A DNA stretch of 33,588 bases from an uncultured Pseudobutyrivibrio sp. (GTDB lineage Bacteria; Bacillota; Clostridia; Lachnospirales; Lachnospiraceae): contig CAMNPQ010000005.1 of NCBI GenBank assembly GCA_946548305.1, positions 1 through 33,588 on the forward strand, read 5' to 3'. The notes beneath the pieces are model-generated. The model had not been told where the DNA came from, made no database searches, and saw only the letters and a list, made by a program, of their open reading frames with translations. Below, piece by piece: positions 1 through 9,755 of this stretch. Each line of letters begins with the position of its first letter. Position 1 is the stretch's first letter. A program made the position numbers and the translations under genes.

Positions 1-2112
1 ACAGGCTTTTATTACACCTTTGATGAAACGAACCACTATCAGCGCGGCAGAGGCTTTCTGGTTTGCTATTTGATGCCCCTTTTAATGCTGACAATCCAGC
101 TGGTTTCAGTATTAATGTACAGAAAGTATCTTAGCTATATTGAATTTTTACCAGTAATACTATTTGCTGTTATGCCTTATGTGGCAACAATCATTCAAAT
201 ATTCGCTTATGGCTTATCACTTACGAATCTTACCCTGGTAGGAATGGTAGTGCTTCTATATTTCTTTGAAATAAAGAACATGAGTGATTTGCAGGAAGCC
301 AAGGTAAAGGCGGAGGAGGCAAACACAGCCAAATCCAGATTCCTGGCGAATATGTCCCACGAAATCCGTACCCCTATAAACACAATCATGGGTATGAATG
401 AAATGATACTGAGGGAAGATGCTTCCGATGTACCAAGGGAATATTTCAACAAGATTACAAACTATTCAAAAGACATAGAAAATGCATCTGAGTCATTGTT
501 AAATCTGGTAAATGATATTTTGGATATCTCCCAGATAGAATCAGGAAAAATGCATTTGGATGAGCATGAATATGATTTAGATGATTTGCTGAAAAATCTC
601 ACTGCTTTTATCAGAGCAAAAAGTGAGGATAAGGATTTAAAATTTATAGTAGATGTAGATAAAAATCTTCCTAAGACTGTATTTGGAGACAGTGCAAAAA
701 TCAGACAGATTTTATCAAACATATTAACAAATGCTGTTAAAAATACGGATGAGGGACAGATTAGCTTCAACATAAAGCTTCTTGAAAGAAAGCGAGAGGA
801 TTGCAAGATACAGTTTTCCGTATCCGACACAGGTATTGGAATGAAACCTGAGGAAGTGAAAAGGCTGTTTTCAGCATTTGAGCTTCTAGACGTAGTAAAG
901 AGCAGTAACATACAAGGCTCTGGTTTAGGACTTGATATATCCAGACATTTTGCAGATATGATGGGAGCTACCTTAAATTGCGAAAGCGAATATGGCAAAG
1001 GCTCTACCTTCACCTTTGAATTGACCCAAAAGGCAGTGGAAGGAACGCTCATTGGGGAATTTGAAGAAGGTGATTTATCTCCTAACAAGGGAGCTTATAT
1101 CGCAGGCTTTGTGGCTCCAGATGTAAGCGTACTTGTGGTGGACGACAATCCTATGAATTTATCTGTAATAAAGGGATTGCTGGCTCCTACAAAAATGTAT
1201 GTTGTCACTGTTGCTTCTGGAGAAGAGGCACTGGAAATGCTGGCAGAATCAAACTACGATATTGTACTCCTTGACCACATGATGCCAGGCATGGACGGTA
1301 TTGAGACAGTGGCAAACATTCGAAAGAAGGATGAAAAAATCCCTGTAATTGCCCTGACAGCAAACTATATTTCAAATGGTGAGGAATTTTACACCTCAAG
1401 GGGTTTTGACGGGTATTTATCAAAGCCTGTTGACGGGGAGACACTTGAAAAGACCATCAGAAAGTTTTTACCAAACAGCATGGTTATGGATGTGGATGCC
1501 AGCGATAGACCGCTTCAAGCTATGGAGCTTTCAGAGGAATATAAATGGCTTGAGGATGTAAAGGGCATATCCGTAAACGACGGTATTTTATATAGCGGTG
1601 GGGCTGAAGGATTTATCGGTGCCCTAAAGATGTTCGAAGAGACGCTTGAAGAAAACGCTAATGTAATTGAAAAAGCATTTAACGATAATGATATTAAATT
1701 CTACACAGTAAAGGTGCATGCCCTAAAGAGCTCCGCTAGAATAATAGGTGCTTCGTATCTTTCAAATCTGGCAAAGCAGCTGGAGGATGCGGGCAAGGCT
1801 TCCGATGTGGAGTTTATAAAAAATAATAATGACACTCTTTTAAAGGAGTACAGGGCATACAAGGACAGGCTGGCAGGTCTTATAGTAGAAGCTGACGACA
1901 GCGACAAAGAGCTGATTGATGAAGAAGAGCTAGATGGCGCTTTTGAAGCATTGAAGGAACTGGCTCCTCAGATGGATTATGATGCCATTGAAATGGTTTT
2001 AGAGCAGGTGCATGAATATCGACTGCCAGATGAAAAAGCTAAACTAATTGGTGAAATAGAAAAAGCTTTAAAGACCTTTGATTGGGACAGAATGGAAGAG
2101 CTACTAAAATAA
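1..2112 (+). CDS. Hybrid sensor histidine kinase (HisKA-HATPase-REC-HPt), 5' end truncated by window edge
   Basis: Frame is open from base 1 (TGFYYTFDETNHYQRGRGFLVCYLM...), so the tracked start at 70 is probably internal. Motifs: H-box FLANMSHEIRTPINT, G-boxes DTGIGM and GSGLGL, REC VLVVDDNPMN...LLDHMMPGMDG, HPt VKVHALKSSARIIGA. Confidence 0.9.
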   Translation, partial: TGFYYTFDETNHYQRGRGFLVCYLMPLLMLTIQLVSVLMYRKYLSYIEFLPVILFAVMPYVATIIQIFAYGLSLTNLTLVGMVVLLYFFEIKNMSDLQEAKVKAEEANTAKSRFLANMSHEIRTPINTIMGMNEMILREDASDVPREYFNKITNYSKDIENASESLLNLVNDILDISQIESGKMHLDEHEYDLDDLLKNLTAFIRAKSEDKDLKFIVDVDKNLPKTVFGDSAKIRQILSNILTNAVKNTDEGQISFNIKLLERKREDCKIQFSVSDTGIGMKPEEVKRLFSAFELLDVVKSSNIQGSGLGLDISRHFADMMGATLNCESEYGKGSTFTFELTQKAVEGTLIGEFEEGDLSPNKGAYIAGFVAPDVSVLVVDDNPMNLSVIKGLLAPTKMYVVTVASGEEALEMLAESNYDIVLLDHMMPGMDGIETVANIRKKDEKIPVIALTANYISNGEEFYTSRGFDGYLSKPVDGETLEKTIRKFLPNSMVMDVDASDRPLQAMELSEEYKWLEDVKGISVNDGILYSGGAEGFIGALKMFEETLEENANVIEKAFNDNDIKFYTVKVHALKSSARIIGASYLSNLAKQLEDAGKASDVEFIKNNNDTLLKEYRAYKDRLAGLIVEADDSDKELIDEEELDGAFEALKELAPQMDYDAIEMVLEQVHEYRLPDEKAKLIGEIEKALKTFDWDRMEELLK

Positions 2113-2130
2113 TATTTTTGGAGGAAATAT

Positions 2131-2889
2131 ATGGGGCAAAATAAAATTTTGATTATTGGTGAAAAGGAGTCTTTCATCATTAGGGTGCTTTTAAAAAAGC
2201 TCAAGGATGTAGATATAGATGCTGTGTTTACACTGCCGACTTTGGACAGTATAAATGAGCACTGGGAGGAAACCGGGCTTGTGACATTTTATATGGAGCA
2301 GGATGAGAGGCTGGCAGATGAAGTGCGCACTTTTCTTGTGGACAAAATGGCAGATGATGACAAGCAGATAGTTCTTATTGGAGAGCCAAATGATACGAGT
2401 GTTGTTGAAAAGGAAATTCCCAAGGAACTGATTTATGAAATTCTCCCAAGACCTTTAGACTACGAAAAGTATATAGAGGTGGTGAATGTCTACTATAAAA
2501 AGGCGGCATCTGGTGAACTGAAAAAAAGTATTCTGGTAGTTGATGATGATCCAAATTATATGAATCTCGTTAGAGAATGGTTGAAGGATACCTACAAAAT
2601 ATCTATGGCAACCTCTGGGCTTAGAGCCATCAAATGGTTGGGGGCAAACAAGGTGGATTTGATACTCCTTGACTACGAGATGCCTGTGACAGATGGCCCT
2701 CAGGTACTGGAAATGCTCAGGGCAGATGATGACACTAAAAATATTCCTGTTATTTTCCTTACAGGAAGAGATGATAAGGAAAGTGTTATGTCTGTGGTGG
2801 CATTAAAACCAGAAGGATATTTTTTAAAGACTATAGGAAAAGAAGAGTTATTAAATAAATTAAAAATGTTTTTCATCCAAAAGGACTAA
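2131..2889 (+). CDS. Response regulator with C-terminal REC domain and divergent N-terminal domain; no DNA-binding domain seen
   Basis: SILVVDDDPNYMNLVREW...LILLDYEMPVTDGP...FLTGRDD is a typical REC. RBS ggagg upstream of the ATG. Confidence 0.85.
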   Translation: MGQNKILIIGEKESFIIRVLLKKLKDVDIDAVFTLPTLDSINEHWEETGLVTFYMEQDERLADEVRTFLVDKMADDDKQIVLIGEPNDTSVVEKEIPKELIYEILPRPLDYEKYIEVVNVYYKKAASGELKKSILVVDDDPNYMNLVREWLKDTYKISMATSGLRAIKWLGANKVDLILLDYEMPVTDGPQVLEMLRADDDTKNIPVIFLTGRDDKESVMSVVALKPEGYFLKTIGKEELLNKLKMFFIQKD

Positions 2890-2897
2890 TTTGAAGC

Positions 2898-5800
2898 ATG
2901 ACTAGACTGAGTAAACTATTGAAAAAGCTGGTGACTCCTGTTGCATTAATTAGCTTATTTGGTTGTTGTATTTGTGGGGCGGTTTTTGCAAAAGAGAATG
3001 TAGCTCAAAGTGAAAAAGTTCAGATTGGTGGAGGCTATGCCGCATCAAAACAATTAGGGCAGGTGGGATACTCTGCCCAGATTTATGATGCCACAAATGG
3101 TCTGCCCACCTCAGAGGCAAATTATATACTGGCAGCCGAAGATGGCTTCATTTGGATAGGGGGCTACAGCGGTATAATCAGGTATGACGGCAATGAATTT
3201 ACCAGATTTACCAATACCGATGGACTTACCAGTGGAAGAGCTTTGTTTCAGGATTCGAAAAATAGAATCTGGATTGGAACAAACGATAATGGAATAGTTT
3301 ATTTTGATACAGACAGGGGTGCTCACCATTATTCTGTGGCAGATGGTCTGCCTTCATCTTCAATTCGTACCTTTGCCGAGGATGAAAATGGAAATGTTTT
3401 TATAGGAACAACAGAGGGCGCAGCTTACTTTGACAATAGTGGTACTCTGTGCTCTTTTGATGATGAAAGAATCAATACACAAAGAATTCTTAGAATGGTA
3501 TCCGCAAGTGATGGCACTATTTACGGCTACACCAAAACCGGGGATATTTTTCAAATAAATGACTGCGAGCTTTCAAACTATATTGAAGGCAAATCTATAT
3601 CAAATCTGGAAATATCAAATATCTATGCTGATAAAGCAAATCAAGGTAAAGTTTATTTAGGAACAAAAACTGACAAGGTGTATTATGGCACTTTTGGAGA
3701 AAAGCTTTCAGATATGGAAGAAATATCTGTGAGTCCACTGAAAAATGTGAAGTGGGTGGATTATGCCTGTGGCAGAATATGGGTGGCATCAGAAAGTGCA
3801 TTTGGATATTTAGATGAAAAAGGTACTTTCACGCTTGTTGAAAATGTACCAATTAATAATGGCATAGAGATGATGACAGCCGACTATCAGGGAAATATAT
3901 GGATTGCATCTTCAAGACAAGGTGTGATGAAGCTGGTGGTAAACAATTTTTCAGATGTAACGAGAAATGCAGGACTGGAAAGTGAAGTGGTAAACACCAC
4001 CTGCAAACTGAACAATTCTCTTTACGTGGGTACAAATGATGGACTTAGAATACTAAAGAATCTGACAACCCCTGAGGAAAATGAACTCACGGATTATTTG
4101 AAGGGGGCAAAAATACGCTGTATTACAAAGGATGATGAGGACAATCTGTGGCTTTCCACCTTTGACAGCAAGCTGGGCTTGGTGTGTGCCAAAGCCGATG
4201 GAAGAATAATCAATTTTACCACGGCAGAAGGAATGCCAAGCAACGAGGTGAGATGTGCAAAGCAAGCCAGTGATGGAAGAATAATAGCTGGAACTAATGG
4301 AGGCCTGGCAATCATCAAGGATGATGAAGTGGTGGATTCCGTAGACTCCAGTGATGGCATAAAAAACACTGTATTTTTAGATATAGAAGATGGATTGGAT
4401 GGAGAGATATATGCTGCCACTGACGGTGACGGTATGTATGTTATCAAATCAGATTCCATAGAAAGATATGGAAGTGAAGCAGGTCTCACCAGTGATGTTA
4501 TCAACAGAATAAAATGGGATGAAAAAAGAAAGCTGTATTGGATTGTCACATCCAATTCCATTGAGTACATGAAGGATGGGCAAATCACCTGCGTCACCTC
4601 ATTTCCCTATAATAATATAGACAATATTTATTATGATGATAATGATGGGCTTTGGGTGCTGGCATCAAATGGTATTTACACTGTGAAGGTGGAAGAAATG
4701 CTAGAGGATAGGGTGGAAGACTATCAGCTGTATACAATGGCCAACGGACTCACCAGTATGCCTGTTTTATCAGAGTATTCCGATATAGATGCAGAAGGAA
4801 ATTTGTACATATCGGGGATAACCGGAGTATCTGCTGTTAATATCAACAACTATTACACTGGAAGTATGTGGATAAAGACAGGAGTTACTAATATTTTTTG
4901 TGATGATGAAAGCATTATCCCACAAAAGGATGGCACCTATGTGCTTCCTGCAACAAAGGGACGTATCCAAATAGTTCCGGCAGTTTTAGATTATTCCATG
5001 ACAAATCCGCTGATTCATGTATATTTGGAGGGAAGCAACGATAATGGGTATATAGAATACAGAGACAATATCACCTCACTGGAATTTACAGGCTTGAGAT
5101 ACGGCAAATATACTCTCCATGTGCAGGTACTGTCCGCAAATGGTGATGAAATTCTGGTGGATGATTTATACAAAATAAATAAGGAGCCTACCTTTTTTGA
5201 GAGAACTGCTGTCAGAGTGATGCTGGTAATTCTTTTTGCGGTATTTTCTGGTCTTGTGGTATGGCAGTTTATGACTCAAACCGTCATTCGCAGACAATAT
5301 ATGGAAATCGCCCAGGCTAAGGACGAGGCAGAGCGGGCAAACTCGGCAAAATCCAGATTTTTAGCAAATATGTCCCATGAAATAAGAACACCTATAAACA
5401 CTATTATGGGTATGGATGAAATGATTTTGAGGGAGAATCCTGACGGAGTGCCAAAGCCGTATCTAATGTCCGTTATCAACAATGCAATGGATATCATGAC
5501 TGCCTCAGAAACACTACTTGGTCTTATAAATGAAATACTTGATATATCCAAAATTGAATCCGGCAAAATGCATTTAGTGGAGCAGGACTATGAGCCAGAG
5601 GAACAGCTTAGAGCTATTATCACTATGATAAGGGTTAAAAGTGATGAAAAGGAATTGAAATTCGATGTGGATATTGATGAAAATATTCCAAAGAAGCTGT
5701 ACGGAGATGCAGGAAAGATAAAACAAATCACCCTGAACCTTCTGACAAACGCTGTAAAATATACTGAAAAAGGTGGATTTACATTAAAGGTTCAGCAGGA

Positions 5801-7148
5801 AAAAACAGAAAAAGATTATAGCGATATCAGAATATCTGTCAAAGATACAGGAATAGGTGTAAAAAAAGAGGATTTGGACAAGCTTTTTACCGCCTATGAG
5901 AGACTGGATGAGGAAAGAAACAGTGCAATTCAAGGAACAGGATTGGGACTGGATATCTCCAGAAGATTCAGTGAGCTGATGGGTGGAAAGCTCTGGTGTG
6001 AAAGTGAATATGGAAAAGGCTCTGAGTTTATTTTCACGTTCAAACAAAAAATAGTGGATGCCACACCAATAGGAGAGTTCAAGGAGCGTGTGGAGGAGGT
6101 TCCACAAGGCTTTTATGCACCTAAATTCATTGCTCCTGATGCCCATATACTTGTGGTGGACGATACACCAATGAATTTAAACGTAATCAAGGGATTATTA
6201 AAGCCTACAAAGATAGACATCACCACAGCTACAAGCGGAGCGGAATGTCTTGAAAAGGTGAAAGGGCAAAAGTTTCATGTGGTGCTTCTAGACCATCTAA
6301 TGCCAGAGATGGATGGAATCGAGACACTTCAAAAGCTCAGGGAAATAGACAAAGAAGTGCCTGTATATGCCCTTACAGCCAACACATCACCTGATGCAGA
6401 AAAATACTACAAGGAAAAAGGCTTTAGTGGATATCTGGCAAAGCCTATTGACACCAGTGTCATGGAGTCTACCTTGATGGAACACATAAAGGATGTGATT
6501 ATAGAACGCCCAGCAGAAGCCATGGATGAAATCGAGCCTACAGAGCTGTCTGAGGATATGCAGTGGCTAAAGGATGTGGAAGGCTTGGATTTAGATTTGG
6601 GCATTAAAAATTCAGGCGGAATAACTGTTTTCACACATAGCATTAAAGACTTCTATGATACTATTGATTTTAATGCAGACACAATTGAGGATGCATTTGA
6701 AGGCAAGGACTACAAGCTTTACACAGTAAAGGTTCATGCCCTGAAAACCTCAGCGAGAATTGTGGGTGCTACAGCACTTTCAATAGCTTCCGAGCAATTG
6801 GAAAATGCCGGTAAAAATAACGATATTGATTTTATACAGGCAAACACAGCCGCTTTATTAAAAGACTACAGAGCATTTAAGGATAGACTTTCAAAGCTTG
6901 ATACAGGCAAAGACCACGGTGCAAGTGATGCAAGAGAGGATATAACAAAGTCTGATTTAGACAGTGCATACGAAGCTCTAAAGGAACTGGTAGAGCAAAT
7001 GGATTATGATGGAGTGGAGCTGGTAATTTCGCAGGTAAATGATTATAAATTGCCAGAGGAAGATGCTGAAAAATTCAAAGAGTTGAAAAGACTATTGCAA
7101 CGGTTTGATTGGGATGCAATGGAAAATATGCTAAGAGAGGAGAATTAA
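2898..7148 (+). CDS. Large hybrid two-component sensor: signal/TM, beta-propeller (Reg_prop-like) repeats, TM, HisKA-HATPase-REC-HPt
   Basis: Repeated 'ED..GxIWIG' and 'GLPSSSIRTFAEDENGNVFIGT' propeller motifs, FLANMSHEIRTPINT H-box, DTGIGV/GTGLGL, ILVVDDTPMN...LLDHLMPEMDG, VKVHALKTSARIVGA HPt. Confidence 0.88.
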   Translation: MTRLSKLLKKLVTPVALISLFGCCICGAVFAKENVAQSEKVQIGGGYAASKQLGQVGYSAQIYDATNGLPTSEANYILAAEDGFIWIGGYSGIIRYDGNEFTRFTNTDGLTSGRALFQDSKNRIWIGTNDNGIVYFDTDRGAHHYSVADGLPSSSIRTFAEDENGNVFIGTTEGAAYFDNSGTLCSFDDERINTQRILRMVSASDGTIYGYTKTGDIFQINDCELSNYIEGKSISNLEISNIYADKANQGKVYLGTKTDKVYYGTFGEKLSDMEEISVSPLKNVKWVDYACGRIWVASESAFGYLDEKGTFTLVENVPINNGIEMMTADYQGNIWIASSRQGVMKLVVNNFSDVTRNAGLESEVVNTTCKLNNSLYVGTNDGLRILKNLTTPEENELTDYLKGAKIRCITKDDEDNLWLSTFDSKLGLVCAKADGRIINFTTAEGMPSNEVRCAKQASDGRIIAGTNGGLAIIKDDEVVDSVDSSDGIKNTVFLDIEDGLDGEIYAATDGDGMYVIKSDSIERYGSEAGLTSDVINRIKWDEKRKLYWIVTSNSIEYMKDGQITCVTSFPYNNIDNIYYDDNDGLWVLASNGIYTVKVEEMLEDRVEDYQLYTMANGLTSMPVLSEYSDIDAEGNLYISGITGVSAVNINNYYTGSMWIKTGVTNIFCDDESIIPQKDGTYVLPATKGRIQIVPAVLDYSMTNPLIHVYLEGSNDNGYIEYRDNITSLEFTGLRYGKYTLHVQVLSANGDEILVDDLYKINKEPTFFERTAVRVMLVILFAVFSGLVVWQFMTQTVIRRQYMEIAQAKDEAERANSAKSRFLANMSHEIRTPINTIMGMDEMILRENPDGVPKPYLMSVINNAMDIMTASETLLGLINEILDISKIESGKMHLVEQDYEPEEQLRAIITMIRVKSDEKELKFDVDIDENIPKKLYGDAGKIKQITLNLLTNAVKYTEKGGFTLKVQQEKTEKDYSDIRISVKDTGIGVKKEDLDKLFTAYERLDEERNSAIQGTGLGLDISRRFSELMGGKLWCESEYGKGSEFIFTFKQKIVDATPIGEFKERVEEVPQGFYAPKFIAPDAHILVVDDTPMNLNVIKGLLKPTKIDITTATSGAECLEKVKGQKFHVVLLDHLMPEMDGIETLQKLREIDKEVPVYALTANTSPDAEKYYKEKGFSGYLAKPIDTSVMESTLMEHIKDVIIERPAEAMDEIEPTELSEDMQWLKDVEGLDLDLGIKNSGGITVFTHSIKDFYDTIDFNADTIEDAFEGKDYKLYTVKVHALKTSARIVGATALSIASEQLENAGKNNDIDFIQANTAALLKDYRAFKDRLSKLDTGKDHGASDAREDITKSDLDSAYEALKELVEQMDYDGVELVISQVNDYKLPEEDAEKFKELKRLLQRFDWDAMENMLREEN

Positions 7149-7150
7149 TA

Positions 7151-7573
7151 TTGGACAACAAACTTTTTAGAAAAAAAACAATTGACAGAATATCGTCTCC
7201 AGAGCAGCTGACAGATTATTTAAAAGTGACTAACCCGGGAATATGGCTGATTCTTATTGCAGTGGTTTTGATTCTTGTGGGTTTTTTGGCGTGGGCTTCC
7301 GTAGGAACATTAACTACCACTGTGGATGCAACAGCCCAGATTGATAGTAAAGCTGCATATATAGTAGTCACAGGAAATAACAGCATAAAGGATGTGCAGA
7401 CAGGTATGAAGGTGATTGTGGACACTGAGGAGTATGTGATTTCAAATGTAGACACAGATGATTTAGGCAGAACAGTTGCTCATGCTACCATAGATTTGCC
7501 AGATGGAAAGTACAATTGCAAAATCGTGGTTGAGGAGATTCATCCCATTGTATTTCTGATGGAAGGTAGGTGA
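7151..7573 (+). CDS. Short HlyD/NHLM-type secretion (membrane-fusion-like) protein
   Basis: TTG start at 7151 (LDNKLFRKKTIDRISSPEQL). One TM (WLILIAVVLILVGFLAWASVG) then a beta-rich domain. Sits directly upstream of the exporter genes. The tracked start at 7109 overlaps the upstream CDS. Confidence 0.65.
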   Translation: MDNKLFRKKTIDRISSPEQLTDYLKVTNPGIWLILIAVVLILVGFLAWASVGTLTTTVDATAQIDSKAAYIVVTGNNSIKDVQTGMKVIVDTEEYVISNVDTDDLGRTVAHATIDLPDGKYNCKIVVEEIHPIVFLMEGR

Positions 7574-7577
7574 AATC

Positions 7578-9755
7578 ATGGAGAAAAAAATTCCACCATC
7601 CCTGACTCACGGTGTGGCAAAGGTACCTGTAATATTGCAGCTTGAAGCTTTAGAATGTGGTGCGGCATGCCTTGCTATGGTGATGGCTTACTATGGTAAA
7701 TGGGTCCCTCTAGAACAGGTAAGAGCCGATTGCGGTGTGTCCCGTGATGGCTCAAATGCAAAAAATATATTTAAAGCAGCAGAAAATTATGGCTTTGAAA
7801 CCTCAGCCTATAAAATGGATGCAGAGGAATTATTAACGGAAGGCGTATTTCCTTGCATAATTCATTGGAACATGAATCACTTTGTGGTTTTAAATGGTTT
7901 TAAAGGAAAAAAGGCATATATCAACGATCCTGCAAAGGGTCTAATTGTTGTAAACTGGGATATATTTGACGTTTCCTTTACTGGTATAGTAATAATGCCA
8001 GTGCCATCCAAAGAATTTAAACAGACAGGCAAACCAAAAAGCACTCTGGCCTTTGCAAAAAAGAGACTGGCAGGAGTGGGGGCTACCACAGTATTTGTTA
8101 TGATAGCCACTGCAATTGCCTATATGTTTGGAATACTGGATTCCATTACATCCAAAATATTTATAGACAGGCTGCTTACTGGAATTAATAGGGATTGGGT
8201 TCGCCCATTTATATATATACTGGTGGTTTTTGCCCTTTTGAACATAATAGTGCAGTGGGTAAACACCATATATTCTCTTAAAATCAATGGAAAAATGGCA
8301 GCGGTGGGAAGTTGCTCATATATGTGGAAGCTTTTAAAGCTTCCCATGGAATTTTATTCCCAGAGACTGGCTGGAGATATACAGGTAAGACTGGGGCTGA
8401 ACACAAGTATTGCAGCCACTTTGGTAAATACCTTTGGTCCACTTCTTATAAATTCTGTGATGATGGTTTTTTATCTGCTGCTGATGATTAAACAAAGCAG
8501 CCTGCTTACTGTCATAGGTCTTGCAGCAGTACTGATTAATATCTTTTTAGGAAAGGTTATTTCTGATAAAAGACTTGCTATTGCAAGAGTGCAGATGAGA
8601 GACGTGGGAAAGCTGGAAGCATCTACAGTAAGCGGAATTGATATGATAGAAACTATTAAAGCCAGTGGAGCGGAGAATGGTTTCTTTGAAAAGTGGTCAG
8701 GAATACAGGCATCAGTTAATTCTTCAAGTGTGAATTCTGCTCTTAACGAAGCCTGGCTTGGAACTATTCCAGCATTTTTTAGCAGCTTGGCAAACTATGT
8801 AGTACTTATCCTGGGTGCTTATCTTGTAATCAAAGGTGACTTCACTTTAGGTTCAGTATTGATGTTTCAGGGATTTTTAACATCCTTCATAGGTCCTGCC
8901 AACAGCCTTATATCAGTTGGACAGACTATTTTGGAGATGCGCACCAATATGGAGCGAGTAGAGGATGTTATGGAATATCCAGATGATGTGGGACTCACAG
9001 AAAATTTAGATGCTTCCACCCAAAACATTTCAAAGCTAAAGGGTGGAGTGGAGATTAATAATCTCACATTTGGTTATTCAAGGCTGGGAGAGCCTGTTTT
9101 AAAGAATTTCAATCTGTCTATAAAGCCCGGAGAAAGGGTAGCTATAGTAGGTGCCACTGGCTGTGGAAAATCCACTTTGTCAAAGCTGATATCGGGACTG
9201 TATCAGCCTTGGGAAGGGGAGATTTTATTTGATGGAAAGCCACGCAGCGCATATCCAAGAGAAGTGATGACAGGCTCAGTTGCTGTGGTGGATCAGGACA
9301 TCATTGTGTTTGAGGATACCATTGCAAACAACATCAAAATGTGGGATGAGTCAATCAAAGATTTTGAAATGATTTTAGCCGCAAGGGATGCACAGATACA
9401 TGATGACATATTAAAAATGCCTGATGGCTACAAACATAAACTGGTATCAGGGGGCAAGGATTTGTCTGGAGGCCAAAGGCAGCGTATGGAAATAGCCCGC
9501 GTGCTAGCCCAGGATCCCATTATTATAATTTTAGATGAAGCCACAAGTGCTCTTGATGCCAAGACTGAATATGATGTGGTGGAGGCTATCAAGGCTAGAG
9601 GCATCACATGCATAGTTATTGCCCATAGACTTTCCACAATTCGTGATTGCGATAAAATCATAGTTCTTGATGATGGAGAGATAGCAGAGCAGGGTACACA
9701 TGAGACCTTGCTGGCAGCTGGCGGTATTTACGAACAATTGATAGCTAATGAGTGA
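7578..9755 (+). CDS. NHLM/PCAT-type peptidase-containing ABC transporter (C39 peptidase, TMD, NBD)
   Basis: C39 domain VPVILQLEALECGAACLAMVMAYYGKWV...CIIHWNMNHFVVL; Walker A GATGCGKST; signature LSGGQRQRMEIARVL; Walker B IIILDEATSALD. Confidence 0.92.
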   Translation: MEKKIPPSLTHGVAKVPVILQLEALECGAACLAMVMAYYGKWVPLEQVRADCGVSRDGSNAKNIFKAAENYGFETSAYKMDAEELLTEGVFPCIIHWNMNHFVVLNGFKGKKAYINDPAKGLIVVNWDIFDVSFTGIVIMPVPSKEFKQTGKPKSTLAFAKKRLAGVGATTVFVMIATAIAYMFGILDSITSKIFIDRLLTGINRDWVRPFIYILVVFALLNIIVQWVNTIYSLKINGKMAAVGSCSYMWKLLKLPMEFYSQRLAGDIQVRLGLNTSIAATLVNTFGPLLINSVMMVFYLLLMIKQSSLLTVIGLAAVLINIFLGKVISDKRLAIARVQMRDVGKLEASTVSGIDMIETIKASGAENGFFEKWSGIQASVNSSSVNSALNEAWLGTIPAFFSSLANYVVLILGAYLVIKGDFTLGSVLMFQGFLTSFIGPANSLISVGQTILEMRTNMERVEDVMEYPDDVGLTENLDASTQNISKLKGGVEINNLTFGYSRLGEPVLKNFNLSIKPGERVAIVGATGCGKSTLSKLISGLYQPWEGEILFDGKPRSAYPREVMTGSVAVVDQDIIVFEDTIANNIKMWDESIKDFEMILAARDAQIHDDILKMPDGYKHKLVSGGKDLSGGQRQRMEIARVLAQDPIIIILDEATSALDAKTEYDVVEAIKARGITCIVIAHRLSTIRDCDKIIVLDDGEIAEQGTHETLLAAGGIYEQLIANE

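Noticed and set aside
207-1088. Minus-strand ORFs opposite the first kinase, and similar antisense ORFs throughout
   Set aside because: They lie opposite strongly supported + strand genes, lack family motifs or good RBSs, and look like by-products of codon bias.
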